From: Streptomyces sp. NBS 14/10
GTDB lineage: Bacteria > Actinomycetota > Actinomycetes > Streptomycetales > Streptomycetaceae
Direction of reading: 5' to 3'
Length of the DNA: 64,000 nucleotides
Assembly (NCBI RefSeq): GCF_002224125.1
Contig: NZ_NCSM01000002.1
Coordinates: 153,654 to 217,653 of the forward strand
Below, one piece after another: positions 8,599-16,744 of the stretch. A program made the position numbers and the translations under genes. The notes beneath the pieces were generated by a model. The model was not told the DNA's origin, made no database searches, and was given only the letters and a program-made list of their open reading frames with translations. Each line of letters starts with the position of its first letter. The first letter of the stretch is position 1.

Positions 8599-10416
8599 TC
8601 ATTTGTTCGTCCACTTCCACATGGCGGGGTGGAAGTTGGCCAGCGAGTCCTGGGCGAAACCGCCCAGCCCGTTCTTGACCACGGAGACCTGGTAGTCGGG
8701 CTCCGGCAGCCAGATCACCGGCAGGTCCTTGGCCAGCGTGGCGCTGTACTCCTGGACGGCGGCGGCCGACTCGGAGGTGGTGGTCCGCGCGATCAGCTTG
8801 TCCACCGCCGGGTTGGAGTAGCTGCCGAAGTTGGAACCGCCGCCGGTCTGGAAGAGCGAGTCACCGCTCGGGTACGCCGGGAAGTACCAGCTGCCCGCGG
8901 TGCCGAAGAAGGACAGCTGCCACTTGCAACCCGAGTCACCGGACTTGCACTGACCGGACTGCGAGAGCACGGAGTTGACGGGGGCGGTCTTGATGGTGAA
9001 CTTGATGCCGGTCTTCGAGAAGGAGGACTGCAGCGCGCTCATCATGTTGTCGGTCACGGTCGAACCGGACTGGGACAGCACCTGCATCTCGAACTTGGTG
9101 CCCTTGTCGACGCCCGCGCCGCACTGGTCGTCGCCGCTGCCCGCGTCGGTGCACACCATGGTGCCGCTCTGCTCGCTCCAGCCGTGCGAGGTCAGCAGCT
9201 GCTTCGCCTTGGCGGTGTCGAACGGGTACGGGTTCTTCTTCTGCTCCGGAGAGACGAAGTCGGAGGCCTGTCCCTGGGGGATCGGACCGTAGGTGGGGAC
9301 CGCGGTGCCGTTGAAGATCACCTTCGCCAGACTGGTCTGGTCGACCGACATCTGGATCGCCTGGCGGGCGTAGAGCTGCTTGAAGACGGGGCCCATGGCC
9401 GGGTTGTTGAAGTTGTAGGGCATATAGGTGATCGCCCAGCCCGCCCACGGCTTGACCGTGTAGCCCTTCGCCTTGAAGGAATCCTCCTGGCTGAGGTCCG
9501 TGGCGTTGATGTAGCCGTAGTCCACCGTGCCCGCCCGCAGCGCGTTCGCCTCGGCGTCGGTCGTGGTGAACGGCAGCAGGTTGACGTGTCTGATGTTGGC
9601 CTTGCCGCCGCCGTCGTACTTGGCGTTGGCGGTCAGTTCGACCCGGCCCGCGGTGGAGAAGGACTTGAGGGTGTACGGACCGCTGACGGTCTTCCACAGC
9701 GGGTCGGTGGCGTAACCAGAGATGTTCTTGGCGGCGCTGTTGAGGTATTTCCAGACCTTCTTGGCACCGGCGGGGGTGCGGTCCAGGTCGGAGACGGCAT
9801 CGGAGCCGCCGGTCTTGTCCCAGACGTGCTGCGGCATCGGGCGGATCATGCTCAGCTCGTTGGCGAGCATCCACTGCTTGTTGTACGCCTTGTCGAACGT
9901 GATGGTGAAGTGAGTCTCGTCGACGATCTTCAGCGAGGTCCAGTTGTCCGGCGCCTTGCCCGGGCTGTAGTTTGCCCAGTCGGCCTTGTTGGCCTTGATC
10001 AGGTTGAACCAGAACTCGACGTCGCGCGAGGTGATCGGCTTGCCGTCACTCCAGTGCCGGTTGCCGAGGGTGATCGTGACGCTCTTGCTGTCCTTGGCGA
10101 AGTCCGCCGCGGTGGCGAGGGAGTTGTCCTTGTTCCAGCCGACCTCACCCGTGGAGCCGTCATAGGCGATCAGCGGCTCCCAGAGGGACTGGGATATGGA
10201 GGAGTTGTTGGTGTTGAGGTGCGAGGCCGTGCCGACCGGGAGGATCCAGTTCGGCGTGAAGTTGGCCGGGAGCGCGTAGTTGATGGTGTCGCTCGAGTGT
10301 CCGCCGGAGGACGAGGTGCCGCCGCCGGAACAGCCGGTGAGCAGTGCGCCGGACGTGAGGGCGGCACCCGCGACGAGGGCCCAGCGGCGGCCGGTCGCCG
10401 TATGAGCAAGGAACAT
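8599..10416 (-). CDS. ABC importer substrate-binding lipoprotein, family 5
   Basis: A 605-residue lipoprotein with a signal peptide ending in LLTGC, so cysteine 29 should be lipidated and anchor the protein outside the membrane. The mature part is a family 5 (DppA/OppA-like) binding protein: it has DGKPITSRDVEFWFNLI, the PYTLKSF block and the usual long C-terminal lobe. It captures the substrate for the permeases encoded downstream. Family 5 proteins bind peptides but also sugars, so it does not identify the ligand; the neighbouring sugar kinase, ROK repressor and M81 peptidase suggest a compound with both a sugar and an amide part (inference). The start ATG follows AGGAGAGT. The gene is divergent from the ROK repressor. 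Confidence 0.92.
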   Translation of the reverse strand: MFLAHTATGRRWALVAGAALTSGALLTGCSGGGTSSSGGHSSDTINYALPANFTPNWILPVGTASHLNTNNSSISQSLWEPLIAYDGSTGEVGWNKDNSLATAADFAKDSKSVTITLGNRHWSDGKPITSRDVEFWFNLIKANKADWANYSPGKAPDNWTSLKIVDETHFTITFDKAYNKQWMLANELSMIRPMPQHVWDKTGGSDAVSDLDRTPAGAKKVWKYLNSAAKNISGYATDPLWKTVSGPYTLKSFSTAGRVELTANAKYDGGGKANIRHVNLLPFTTTDAEANALRAGTVDYGYINATDLSQEDSFKAKGYTVKPWAGWAITYMPYNFNNPAMGPVFKQLYARQAIQMSVDQTSLAKVIFNGTAVPTYGPIPQGQASDFVSPEQKKNPYPFDTAKAKQLLTSHGWSEQSGTMVCTDAGSGDDQCGAGVDKGTKFEMQVLSQSGSTVTDNMMSALQSSFSKTGIKFTIKTAPVNSVLSQSGQCKSGDSGCKWQLSFFGTAGSWYFPAYPSGDSLFQTGGGSNFGSYSNPAVDKLIARTTTSESAAAVQEYSATLAKDLPVIWLPEPDYQVSVVKNGLGGFAQDSLANFHPAMWKWTNK

Positions 10417-10728
10417 GACTCTCCTCGGAGTGAAAGGACCCGTGTGTGCCCCGTTGGGCCTGGGCCTGGGGCGGGCGCCGCGGGGATCGGCGCTGCGACG
10501 ACAGTCAACGTCTCACGTGCTGATTAAACAAACAAGAATTAGTAAAAAGTAAGTTTCTGCGAGTTCGACAGAACTCTCCGACCCCCTGCCCAGGTGGCGA
10601 AAACACCATCTCTGACCTAGTTTGTCACGCTATTGATCACGGCAATGTCGTCCGGGAAGCGGTTCACGTACGCCCTGTGCGGGCGTACTGTGCTCGTCAC
10701 ATCCACCGTTGCGGAAGTTACTTCGTAC
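10417..10728. promoter_or_regulatory. Divergent control region between importer operon and ROK repressor
   Basis: This 312-bp gap holds a conspicuous AT-rich stretch (about 10520-10560) in otherwise GC-rich DNA, a perfect inverted repeat GAGTTC-GACA-GAACTC at 10561-10576, and an 11-bp palindrome GAAGTTACTTC at 10714-10724 directly before the repressor start. ROK repressors of the NagC/Mlc group bind AT-rich palindromes, so the divergent repressor is a likely ligand for these sites. I did not define -35/-10 boxes with confidence. Confidence 0.5.
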
Positions 10729-11961
10729 ATGACTGAAATAAGTGCGCGGAACCGTCAGCCGGCGAAGGGGAGTTCCCCCCTCGCCGCCCGCGTCCTGGAG
10801 CTCGTGGCCTCGGGCCAGGCCTCGTCACGCGCCGAACTCGCCGGCCTGCTCGGTGCCGCCCCCTCGACCATCTCCCTCACCGTGGGGCAGCTGGTCGAGC
10901 GCGGACTGATCGCCGAGGAAGGCACCCAGTCGTCCACCGGCGGGCGCCCCCGCAAGGTCCTGCGGCTCGGCGGCACCGACCAGTTCGCCGTCGCCGCCGA
11001 CCTCGGCGGCCGGCATGCCCGGATCGGGGTGGCGCTGCCCGGCGGCCGACTCGAAAGGGTCTCCACCGTTCCGTTCGACATCGCCGACGGCCCCGAGCAG
11101 GCTCTGCCACGGCTCGCCGAAACCCTGGAGGCCCTGGCCGAGGAACACGGACGCGACCGGATGTGCGGTGTCGGCCTGTCCCTGCCGGGCCCCGTCGACA
11201 TCCGGTCCGGAGCCGCCATGCTGCCGTCGCGGATGCCGGGGTGGAACCGCTTCCCCGTCGCCACCTGGCTCGAGGAACGCTTCGGCGTCCCGGCCGCGGT
11301 GGACAACGACGCCAATTGCATGGCGATGGGCGAGCACACCGTCCGGCCCGCCGAACACCGACAGTCGATCATGGTGAAGATCGGCTCGGCGATCGGCGCC
11401 GGTGTCATCGTCGACGGTCGCCTCTACCGGGGCGCCACCGGCGCCGCCGGCGACATCACCCACATCCGGATCGACGGCGCCGCCGACATCCCCTGCTCCT
11501 GCGGCAAGACGGGCTGTCTGGAGACCGTGGCCTCGGGCGCCGCCCTGGTGCGCATCCTGCGCGAGCGCGGCGCCGATGTCAGCAGCATCGAGGACGTCGT
11601 GGGCCTCGCCGCCGACGCCGACCCCGAGGCCACCCGCGCGGTCCGCCGGGCCGGAGAACATCTCGGGCAGGTGCTCGCCGCCAACGTCAACTTCTTCAAC
11701 CCGGACGCCGTCTACCTCGGCGGCATCCTCTCCACTCTGGAACCCTTCGTCGCCGCGGTCCGCAGCCAGCTCTACGACAGCTGCCACCCGCTGGTCACCG
11801 AGCACCTCACGATCGAGCGGGCCAGCCTCGGCGTCGACGCCGGAGTCGTCGGGGCCGGACAGTTCGCCCTGCAGCGCGCCATGGCGCACGCCCTGCGCGA
11901 CGTCGGCGGCACCGGGCTCGGTGTCGAGCACCTCGGCCCCGCCGCACACCGCACCCCCTGA
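10729..11961 (+). CDS. ROK family transcriptional repressor
   Basis: A 410-residue regulator with an N-terminal winged helix-turn-helix (about 15-80, with SRAELAGLLGAAPSTISLTVGQLVERG) and a C-terminal ROK sugar-sensing domain (about 95-395). The ROK part keeps DNDANC, HIRIDG and the complete zinc motif CSCGKTGCLE. Proteins of this layout repress sugar genes and let go when a sugar or sugar phosphate binds. It is divergent from the family 5 importer operon and starts the rightward MlrC-CutC unit, so it likely controls both. I chose ATG 10729 rather than an in-frame start 96 nt upstream because family homology begins here; GGAAG lies 12 nt upstream. The zinc motif is intact, unlike that of the neighbouring kinase. 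Confidence 0.9.
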   Translation: MTEISARNRQPAKGSSPLAARVLELVASGQASSRAELAGLLGAAPSTISLTVGQLVERGLIAEEGTQSSTGGRPRKVLRLGGTDQFAVAADLGGRHARIGVALPGGRLERVSTVPFDIADGPEQALPRLAETLEALAEEHGRDRMCGVGLSLPGPVDIRSGAAMLPSRMPGWNRFPVATWLEERFGVPAAVDNDANCMAMGEHTVRPAEHRQSIMVKIGSAIGAGVIVDGRLYRGATGAAGDITHIRIDGAADIPCSCGKTGCLETVASGAALVRILRERGADVSSIEDVVGLAADADPEATRAVRRAGEHLGQVLAANVNFFNPDAVYLGGILSTLEPFVAAVRSQLYDSCHPLVTEHLTIERASLGVDAGVVGAGQFALQRAMAHALRDVGGTGLGVEHLGPAAHRTP

Positions 11962-11986
11962 CGCACCACAACCCGCACGAGGAGCC

Positions 11987-13519
11987 ATGCCGGAATCCCG
12001 TACCGCATCCCGCACCGCCGCCCGCCCGGTCATCGCCATCGCCGGGCTCGGCATCGAGTCGTCCACCTTCTCCCCGGCCCGCACCGAGGCCCCCGCGTTC
12101 CATCCCTTGCGGGGCGCCGACGTGTTCGGTCGCTACCCCTTCCTCGCGCCCGGCGGGGAACTGCGCGAGGCCGCCGACTGGCACGGCGCCCTGGTGGGCA
12201 AGTCGCTGCCCGGCGGCATGGTCACCGCCGCCGCCTGGTCCGCACTCACCGGCGAACTCATCGACCGCCTCGCCGCACTGCCCCGGCTCGACGGTCTCTG
12301 GTACGACATCCACGGCGCGATGACCGTGGAGGGCGTCGAGGACGCCGAGGCCGTCCTGCTGGAACGCATCCGTGCCACCGTCGGCCCCGACGTGATCGTC
12401 TCCACCTCGATGGACCTGCACGGCAACGTCTCCCGCGAACTCGCCCACCGCAGCGACCTCATCACCTGCTACCGGATGGCCCCGCACGAGGACCACATGG
12501 AGACCAAGGAGCGCGCCGTGCGCAACCTGGTCGACCTGCTCGCCTCCGGCGCCCCCCGACCGGTGAAGGCATGGGTCCCGGTCCCGGTGCTGCTGGCCGG
12601 AGAGCAGACCTCCACCCGTATCGAGCCCGCCAGGAGCGTGTACGCGGCGGTCGACGAGGTCGAGGCCATGGACGGGGTGACCGACGCGGCGATATGGGTC
12701 GGCTACGCCTGGGCCGACGAACCACGCAACCGCGCGGCCGTCGTCGTCACCGGCCCCGACCGGAACGCCGTGTCGTCAGGCGCCGAACGCCTCGCCCGCG
12801 GCTTCTGGGAGGCCCGTCACGACTTCGGCTTCGTCGCCCCGACCGGTACCTTCGACGACCTCCTCGACGAGGCGCTGCGCTCGCAGCACCGGCCGTACTT
12901 CATCAGCGACACCGGCGACAACCCCACCGCGGGCGGCGCCGGCGACGTCACCTGGGGCCTGACCAGGCTGCTGGAGCGCCCGGAGTTCCAGAAGGACGAC
13001 GGCCCGACCGTCCTGTACGCCTCGGTGCCAGGACCCGCCGCCGTGGACACCGCGGTCGCCGCCGGCGTGGGCGCCACCGTCACCGTCACCGCCGGGGCCG
13101 AGGTGGACGACCGGCACGCCGGTCCCGTCACCCTCACCGGCGTGGTACACGCGATCCGGCACGGCGACCGCGACGCCGAGACCGAGGTCGTGGTCCGAGT
13201 CGGCAGCGTGTACGCGATCCTGACCCGGGTGCGCAAGCCCTACCACCACGAACACGACTTCTCCGACCTGGACCTCGACCCCCGCTCCGCCGACGTGGTC
13301 ATCGTGAAGATCGGCTACCTGGAGCCGGAGTTGTTCGAGATGGCCGCGGCGTGGAAGATGGCCCTCACACCAGGTGGTGTCGACCAGGACCTGGTGCGAC
13401 TCGGTCACCACCGCATCCGTCGGCCCATGTTCCCCTTCGACCCCGACATGGCCGACCCGGACCTGACGGCCCGGCTCATCCCGGCCTCCGACCAGCCGCT
13501 CACCGGGGACGACGAGTGA
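11987..13519 (+). CDS. M81 family metallopeptidase (MlrC-like)
   Basis: A 510-residue cytoplasmic protein of the MlrC family, named after a zinc enzyme that cleaves linear microcystin peptides. The family zinc ligands are recognisable as D143 and H145 in STSMDLHGN and H167 in MAPHEDHMET. The C-terminal MlrC domain covers about 310-500, including ISDTGDNPTAGGAGD. Start ATG 11987 has ACGAGGAG 3-9 nt upstream. It follows the ROK repressor by 25 bp and its stop overlaps the CutC start by 4 bp, so it is in the same transcript. Natural substrates of most family members are unknown; here a peptide or amide bond of the imported compound is the obvious candidate (inference). Confidence 0.9.
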   Translation: MPESRTASRTAARPVIAIAGLGIESSTFSPARTEAPAFHPLRGADVFGRYPFLAPGGELREAADWHGALVGKSLPGGMVTAAAWSALTGELIDRLAALPRLDGLWYDIHGAMTVEGVEDAEAVLLERIRATVGPDVIVSTSMDLHGNVSRELAHRSDLITCYRMAPHEDHMETKERAVRNLVDLLASGAPRPVKAWVPVPVLLAGEQTSTRIEPARSVYAAVDEVEAMDGVTDAAIWVGYAWADEPRNRAAVVVTGPDRNAVSSGAERLARGFWEARHDFGFVAPTGTFDDLLDEALRSQHRPYFISDTGDNPTAGGAGDVTWGLTRLLERPEFQKDDGPTVLYASVPGPAAVDTAVAAGVGATVTVTAGAEVDDRHAGPVTLTGVVHAIRHGDRDAETEVVVRVGSVYAILTRVRKPYHHEHDFSDLDLDPRSADVVIVKIGYLEPELFEMAAAWKMALTPGGVDQDLVRLGHHRIRRPMFPFDPDMADPDLTARLIPASDQPLTGDDE

Positions 13520-14322
13520 CCGGCTGCACACCCGGAACCACCCTCGAGATCGCGGTCACCTCCCCGGCGGGTGCCCGTGCCGCCCGCGACCACGGTGCGG
13601 ACCGGGTCGAACTGTGCACCGGGCTCGAACTGGGCGGCCTGACCCCGTCGGCGGCCTCGGTGGAGGCAGTCGCGGCCGTCGGCTCGCCGGTGCACGCTCT
13701 GGTGCGGTGCCGTCCCGGTGACTTCGTGTACGACGCCGAGGAGATCGCCCTGATGGTCGCCGAGGTACGCTCGGTCGTGGCCTCGGGCGCCTCGGGCGTG
13801 GTGATCGGTGCGCTGACCGCCGAAGGCCTCCTGGACACCGACGCCGTCACCCGCCTGACCGACGCCGCCCATGACGCGGCCTCGAACCACGGGCGCTCCG
13901 TGGACGTCACCCTGCACCGCGCGATCGACCAGTCCGCCGACCCGGTCGCCGGCGCGGCGCTGCTCCCCTCACTGGGGATCACCAGAGTCCTCACCTCCGG
14001 CGGCGCGGCGACCGCGGCCGGCGGGGCGACCACGCTCGCCGCGATGGTCGCCACGGCTCCTGGTGTGCAGATCATGGCAGGCGGCGGCGTCCGTACCGCT
14101 GACATCCCCGCCCTGCTGGCCGCGGGGGTCGCCGCGGTGCACCTCTCCGCCAAGACCCGGGCCGAACCCCGGCGCGGCGGTGCGTGGATACCTCTCGGAG
14201 CCGCGGGAGCCTCCGCCCTCCAGGACACCCACTTCGTCACCGACCCGAGGGTGGTGGCCGAGGCCCGGCAGGCACTGGACGCCGCACGGATCACCGGCCG
14301 CGGTGTCGGGGGCGGGTGTTAG
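13516..14322 (+). CDS. cutC: CutC family protein
   Basis: A 268-residue protein of the CutC family, a TIM-barrel fold. Family motifs are clear: RVELCTGLELGGLTPS (about 31-46), VRCRPGDFVYD (about 63-73), LHRAID (about 134), RVLTSGG and IMAGGGV. The name comes from a proposed role in copper homeostasis in E. coli, which later work has questioned, and no copper gene lies nearby. The barrel and conserved polar residues fit an enzyme. Start is GTG 13516, overlapping the MlrC stop as GTGA, which argues that the two proteins work in one pathway. The last residues (GRGVGGGC) are a glycine-rich tail. Family certain, function uncertain. Confidence 0.9.
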   Translation: MTGCTPGTTLEIAVTSPAGARAARDHGADRVELCTGLELGGLTPSAASVEAVAAVGSPVHALVRCRPGDFVYDAEEIALMVAEVRSVVASGASGVVIGALTAEGLLDTDAVTRLTDAAHDAASNHGRSVDVTLHRAIDQSADPVAGAALLPSLGITRVLTSGGAATAAGGATTLAAMVATAPGVQIMAGGGVRTADIPALLAAGVAAVHLSAKTRAEPRRGGAWIPLGAAGASALQDTHFVTDPRVVAEARQALDAARITGRGVGGGC

Positions 14323-14355
14323 GTTGCGGCGGCGTCCGGGTGTCCGGCGTGGAGG

Positions 14356-14524
14356 ATTGCGCAACCTGGAGGTGACCCAGGACCAATGGCGGGAGCTGTC
14401 AAAACTCGACGACCTGCCGCCGCTCGCCGTCGTCGGTCTCCACCCCCACCGCCCCGAACGCGACTGGCCGATCTCAACGGCCTGGGTCACCACCTACGAC
14501 GAGCCACCTTCGCCAACAGCCTGA
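14356..14524 (+). pseudogene. Remnant of an unrecognised gene (C-terminal end)
   Basis: Between CutC and the hydrolase there is a coding-like stretch, LRNLEVTQDQWRELSKLDD followed by LPPLAVVGLHPHRP and ending WVTTYDEPPSPTA before a stop at 14522-14524. It has no plausible start or ribosome site and begins abruptly, so it looks like the 3' end of a deleted gene. I do not recognise the family. The rest of the gap (14525-14594) holds nothing I can name. Confidence 0.3.
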
Positions 14525-14594
14525 ACCGGTGCCTGGGTGAGGGACGCGCCCGGCCGCAGAAGATCAACCGGCCGACGCACAGGTGGCTTCAGAC

Positions 14595-15482
14595 TCAGGC
14601 CCAGCGCTTCAGGAACTCGATCACCGCGGAGCCGACCTCCGCGGGATGCGAGGCACTCAGGAAGTGCTGCCCGTTCTCAATGATCTCCAGGCGCGCCTCG
14701 GGGGAGCTGGTGAACATCCGGATCTCGTCCTGGGCGTTCGGCACGGAGTACACCTGGTCAGCGGTGCCGTGCAGCCACAGGACGGGGCAGCGGACCTCGT
14801 CGAGCCTGCCGTGGAGCCCGTCGCGGTCCCGCAGGTTCACCGTGCTGAGGCGCAGACGGTGGCGTCCGGCGTCACCGCTGTAGTTCGCACGGTAGGCGGT
14901 GAGCCAGAACTCGCGTTCCTCGGCTGAGACGCTGCCCAGGGACGTGGCCAAGACGGCGTCCACGACCTCGTCCGGTACGGCCCAGTCCTCGCCGACCGGG
15001 TCGGCGAGGGCGTCGACGAGCGGCGTGTTGAGTCCTATCGCGTCCCAGCACCCCAGGTCGCGGCTGCGCGGGCTCTCGAAGTCCATCGACGTGCCGAGCG
15101 GGATCAGGCCCCTCACGACGTCCGGGGCGAGCAGCGCCATGCGGACCGCCACCCAGCCGCCCTGCGAGGTTCCCAGCACGAAGGCCTCGTCGATCCCGAG
15201 GGCCTCGAGGACCTGCAGGTTCGCGACCGCGCTGTCCCAGTAGGTGAAGTGCTGGTACGCGGCCCTCGTGCGGCCGTGCCCGTAGGGTTCGAGGGCCAGC
15301 AGGTTGGCCGCGGCCCCGAGCTCCGAGTCGGCGAACTGCGGCCGGTACAACTCGGCCGAGGTGGTGTACGAGTTGATCAGGACCAGCGTCGGGAGTGCGG
15401 GGTCGTACGGCTTGCCGAAGGTGTACCCGACGGTCGATCCTCCGAGGTGAGGGATCTCGACGGTCTGTCCGGGCTTGCTCAC
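14595..15482 (-). CDS. Alpha/beta hydrolase
   Basis: A 295-residue cytoplasmic hydrolase with the alpha/beta fold. The nucleophile elbow is GTSQGGW, the acid is the aspartate in HGTADQVY, and the histidine is in NGQHFLS close to the C-terminus. The N-terminal strand region reads HLGGSTVGYTFGKPYDPALP, with an oxyanion-side LINSYTT. The start is GTG 15482, with GGAG 6 nt upstream; a longer frame that begins at 15680 has no such support. It is divergent from the MDR oxidoreductase. Substrate (ester, lactone, haloalkane or other) cannot be told from these motifs. Confidence 0.85.
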   Translation of the reverse strand: MSKPGQTVEIPHLGGSTVGYTFGKPYDPALPTLVLINSYTTSAELYRPQFADSELGAAANLLALEPYGHGRTRAAYQHFTYWDSAVANLQVLEALGIDEAFVLGTSQGGWVAVRMALLAPDVVRGLIPLGTSMDFESPRSRDLGCWDAIGLNTPLVDALADPVGEDWAVPDEVVDAVLATSLGSVSAEEREFWLTAYRANYSGDAGRHRLRLSTVNLRDRDGLHGRLDEVRCPVLWLHGTADQVYSVPNAQDEIRMFTSSPEARLEIIENGQHFLSASHPAEVGSAVIEFLKRWA

Positions 15483-15758
15483 GGTGTACTCCTCGATGCG
15501 TATGCGGGGGTCTCTGAGAACGAGGCGTCGGAGCGGAGGAGGGCTCCGGCCGAGGCCACTGCCATGATGGGCAGATGATCCACACGATGTCGAATAATGG
15601 TTCGGCCTCGCCCTGAGCCGCTGTCCGTGTCGGCGTTGATCGCTCTTTCGGTACCCGAGGGGGGGCTTACGCACTTTCAAGTGCCTGCTTCCGCGCAGAG
15701 GTTAACGAAACCAGCATGGAGCTCGGAAACAATCACCCCACGGCAAGGGAACAAAGCC
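15483..15758. promoter_or_regulatory. Divergent promoter region, hydrolase / MDR oxidoreductase
   Basis: These 276 bp separate two divergent starts and must hold both promoters. The centre (about 15590-15610, GTCGAATAATGG) is lower in GC than its surroundings. No clear operator or -35/-10 pair was identified. Confidence 0.4.
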
Positions 15759-16676
15759 ATGAGTGCTGCCACTTTCCGCACCGCCGTCGTCCGCATCCCG
15801 AACGGGCCCGACTCGATCGAGATCATCGACGTGCCCGTCGCCGAGCCCGGCCCCGGCCAGATCCGCGTCACCATCGCCGCGGCGACGGTCAACCCCACCG
15901 ACCTCGGCGTCGTAGCGGGCTTCTTCCACTCGATCGGGCTGGTCCAGCAGCCCGAACACACGGGCCTGGGCTGGGAGTTCGCCGGCGTCGTGGACGCGGC
16001 CGGGCCGGGCGTCGACTGGGCCGTCGGCACCCGGGTGGCCGGCCTGGTGGCCGGCTTCGACCGCGACTACGGCACCTACGCCGAGCAGATCGTGGTCTCA
16101 GCTGCCGACGTCGCTCCGGTCCCCGACGGGCTGGACCTGCCGGCCGCGGCCACGGTCCCCCTCAACGGGCTGGCCGCCGCGCAGATCGTCGACCTGCTCG
16201 GCGACGCGCCCGCCGGGGCCGCCCGACTGCTGGTGACCGGCGCCGCGGGGGCGGTCGGGGCGAACGTCACCGTCCTCGCCCGGGAACGCGGCTGGCAGGT
16301 GACCGGGCTCGCCCGCGCCGGCGACGAGGAGTTCATCCGCGGACTCGGCGCCGACTTCACCGCACGCGCCGAGCCGGAATGGGACGCGGTCGTCGACGCC
16401 GCACAACTCAATGACCAGGCCGTCAAGCTGGTCCGCGACGGCGGCGCCTACGTCGGCCTGCGGCCCGGCCTCGAACCCCCCACCGAGCGCGGAATCTCGG
16501 TCACCTCCCTGGTCACCGCCTCCGACCGCACCCGGCTCGCCGACCTCCTCACCCGCGCCGCCGCCGGCGACCTCCCGACCCGCGTCCACGCCGTCGTCCC
16601 GCTGGACCAGGCCGCCGAAGCCCACCGGGCCACCGCCGAGGGCGGCCTCCGCGGCCGCTACATCATCCGCCCCTGA
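15759..16676 (+). CDS. Zinc-independent MDR family NADP-dependent oxidoreductase
   Basis: A 305-residue quinone-oxidoreductase-like member of the medium-chain dehydrogenase/reductase superfamily. The N-terminal GroES-like domain has ATVNPTDLGV and GLGWEFAGVV; the nucleotide-binding domain has VTGAAGAVGANV (about 155-166), and the end reads VVPLDQAAEAHRATAEGGLRGRYII. The zinc-binding cysteine cluster of alcohol dehydrogenases is absent. It should reduce enones, quinones or aldehydes with NADPH. Start ATG 15759 has AAGGGA 8 nt upstream; the longer frame from 15597 lacks support. Divergent from the hydrolase, perhaps a small detoxification pair (inference). Confidence 0.88.
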   Translation: MSAATFRTAVVRIPNGPDSIEIIDVPVAEPGPGQIRVTIAAATVNPTDLGVVAGFFHSIGLVQQPEHTGLGWEFAGVVDAAGPGVDWAVGTRVAGLVAGFDRDYGTYAEQIVVSAADVAPVPDGLDLPAAATVPLNGLAAAQIVDLLGDAPAGAARLLVTGAAGAVGANVTVLARERGWQVTGLARAGDEEFIRGLGADFTARAEPEWDAVVDAAQLNDQAVKLVRDGGAYVGLRPGLEPPTERGISVTSLVTASDRTRLADLLTRAAAGDLPTRVHAVVPLDQAAEAHRATAEGGLRGRYIIRP

Positions 16677-16744
16677 CCAGCCCGGCGCCGAGTGCCCGGC
16701 CGAGCGCGATCACAGGCACCCGCATCCGTCCCCCCTGTCCTCGA

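Noticed and set aside
13516..14322. Copper resistance locus
   Set aside because: CutC is the only gene with a copper name; no copper pump, chaperone or CsoR-like regulator is nearby.
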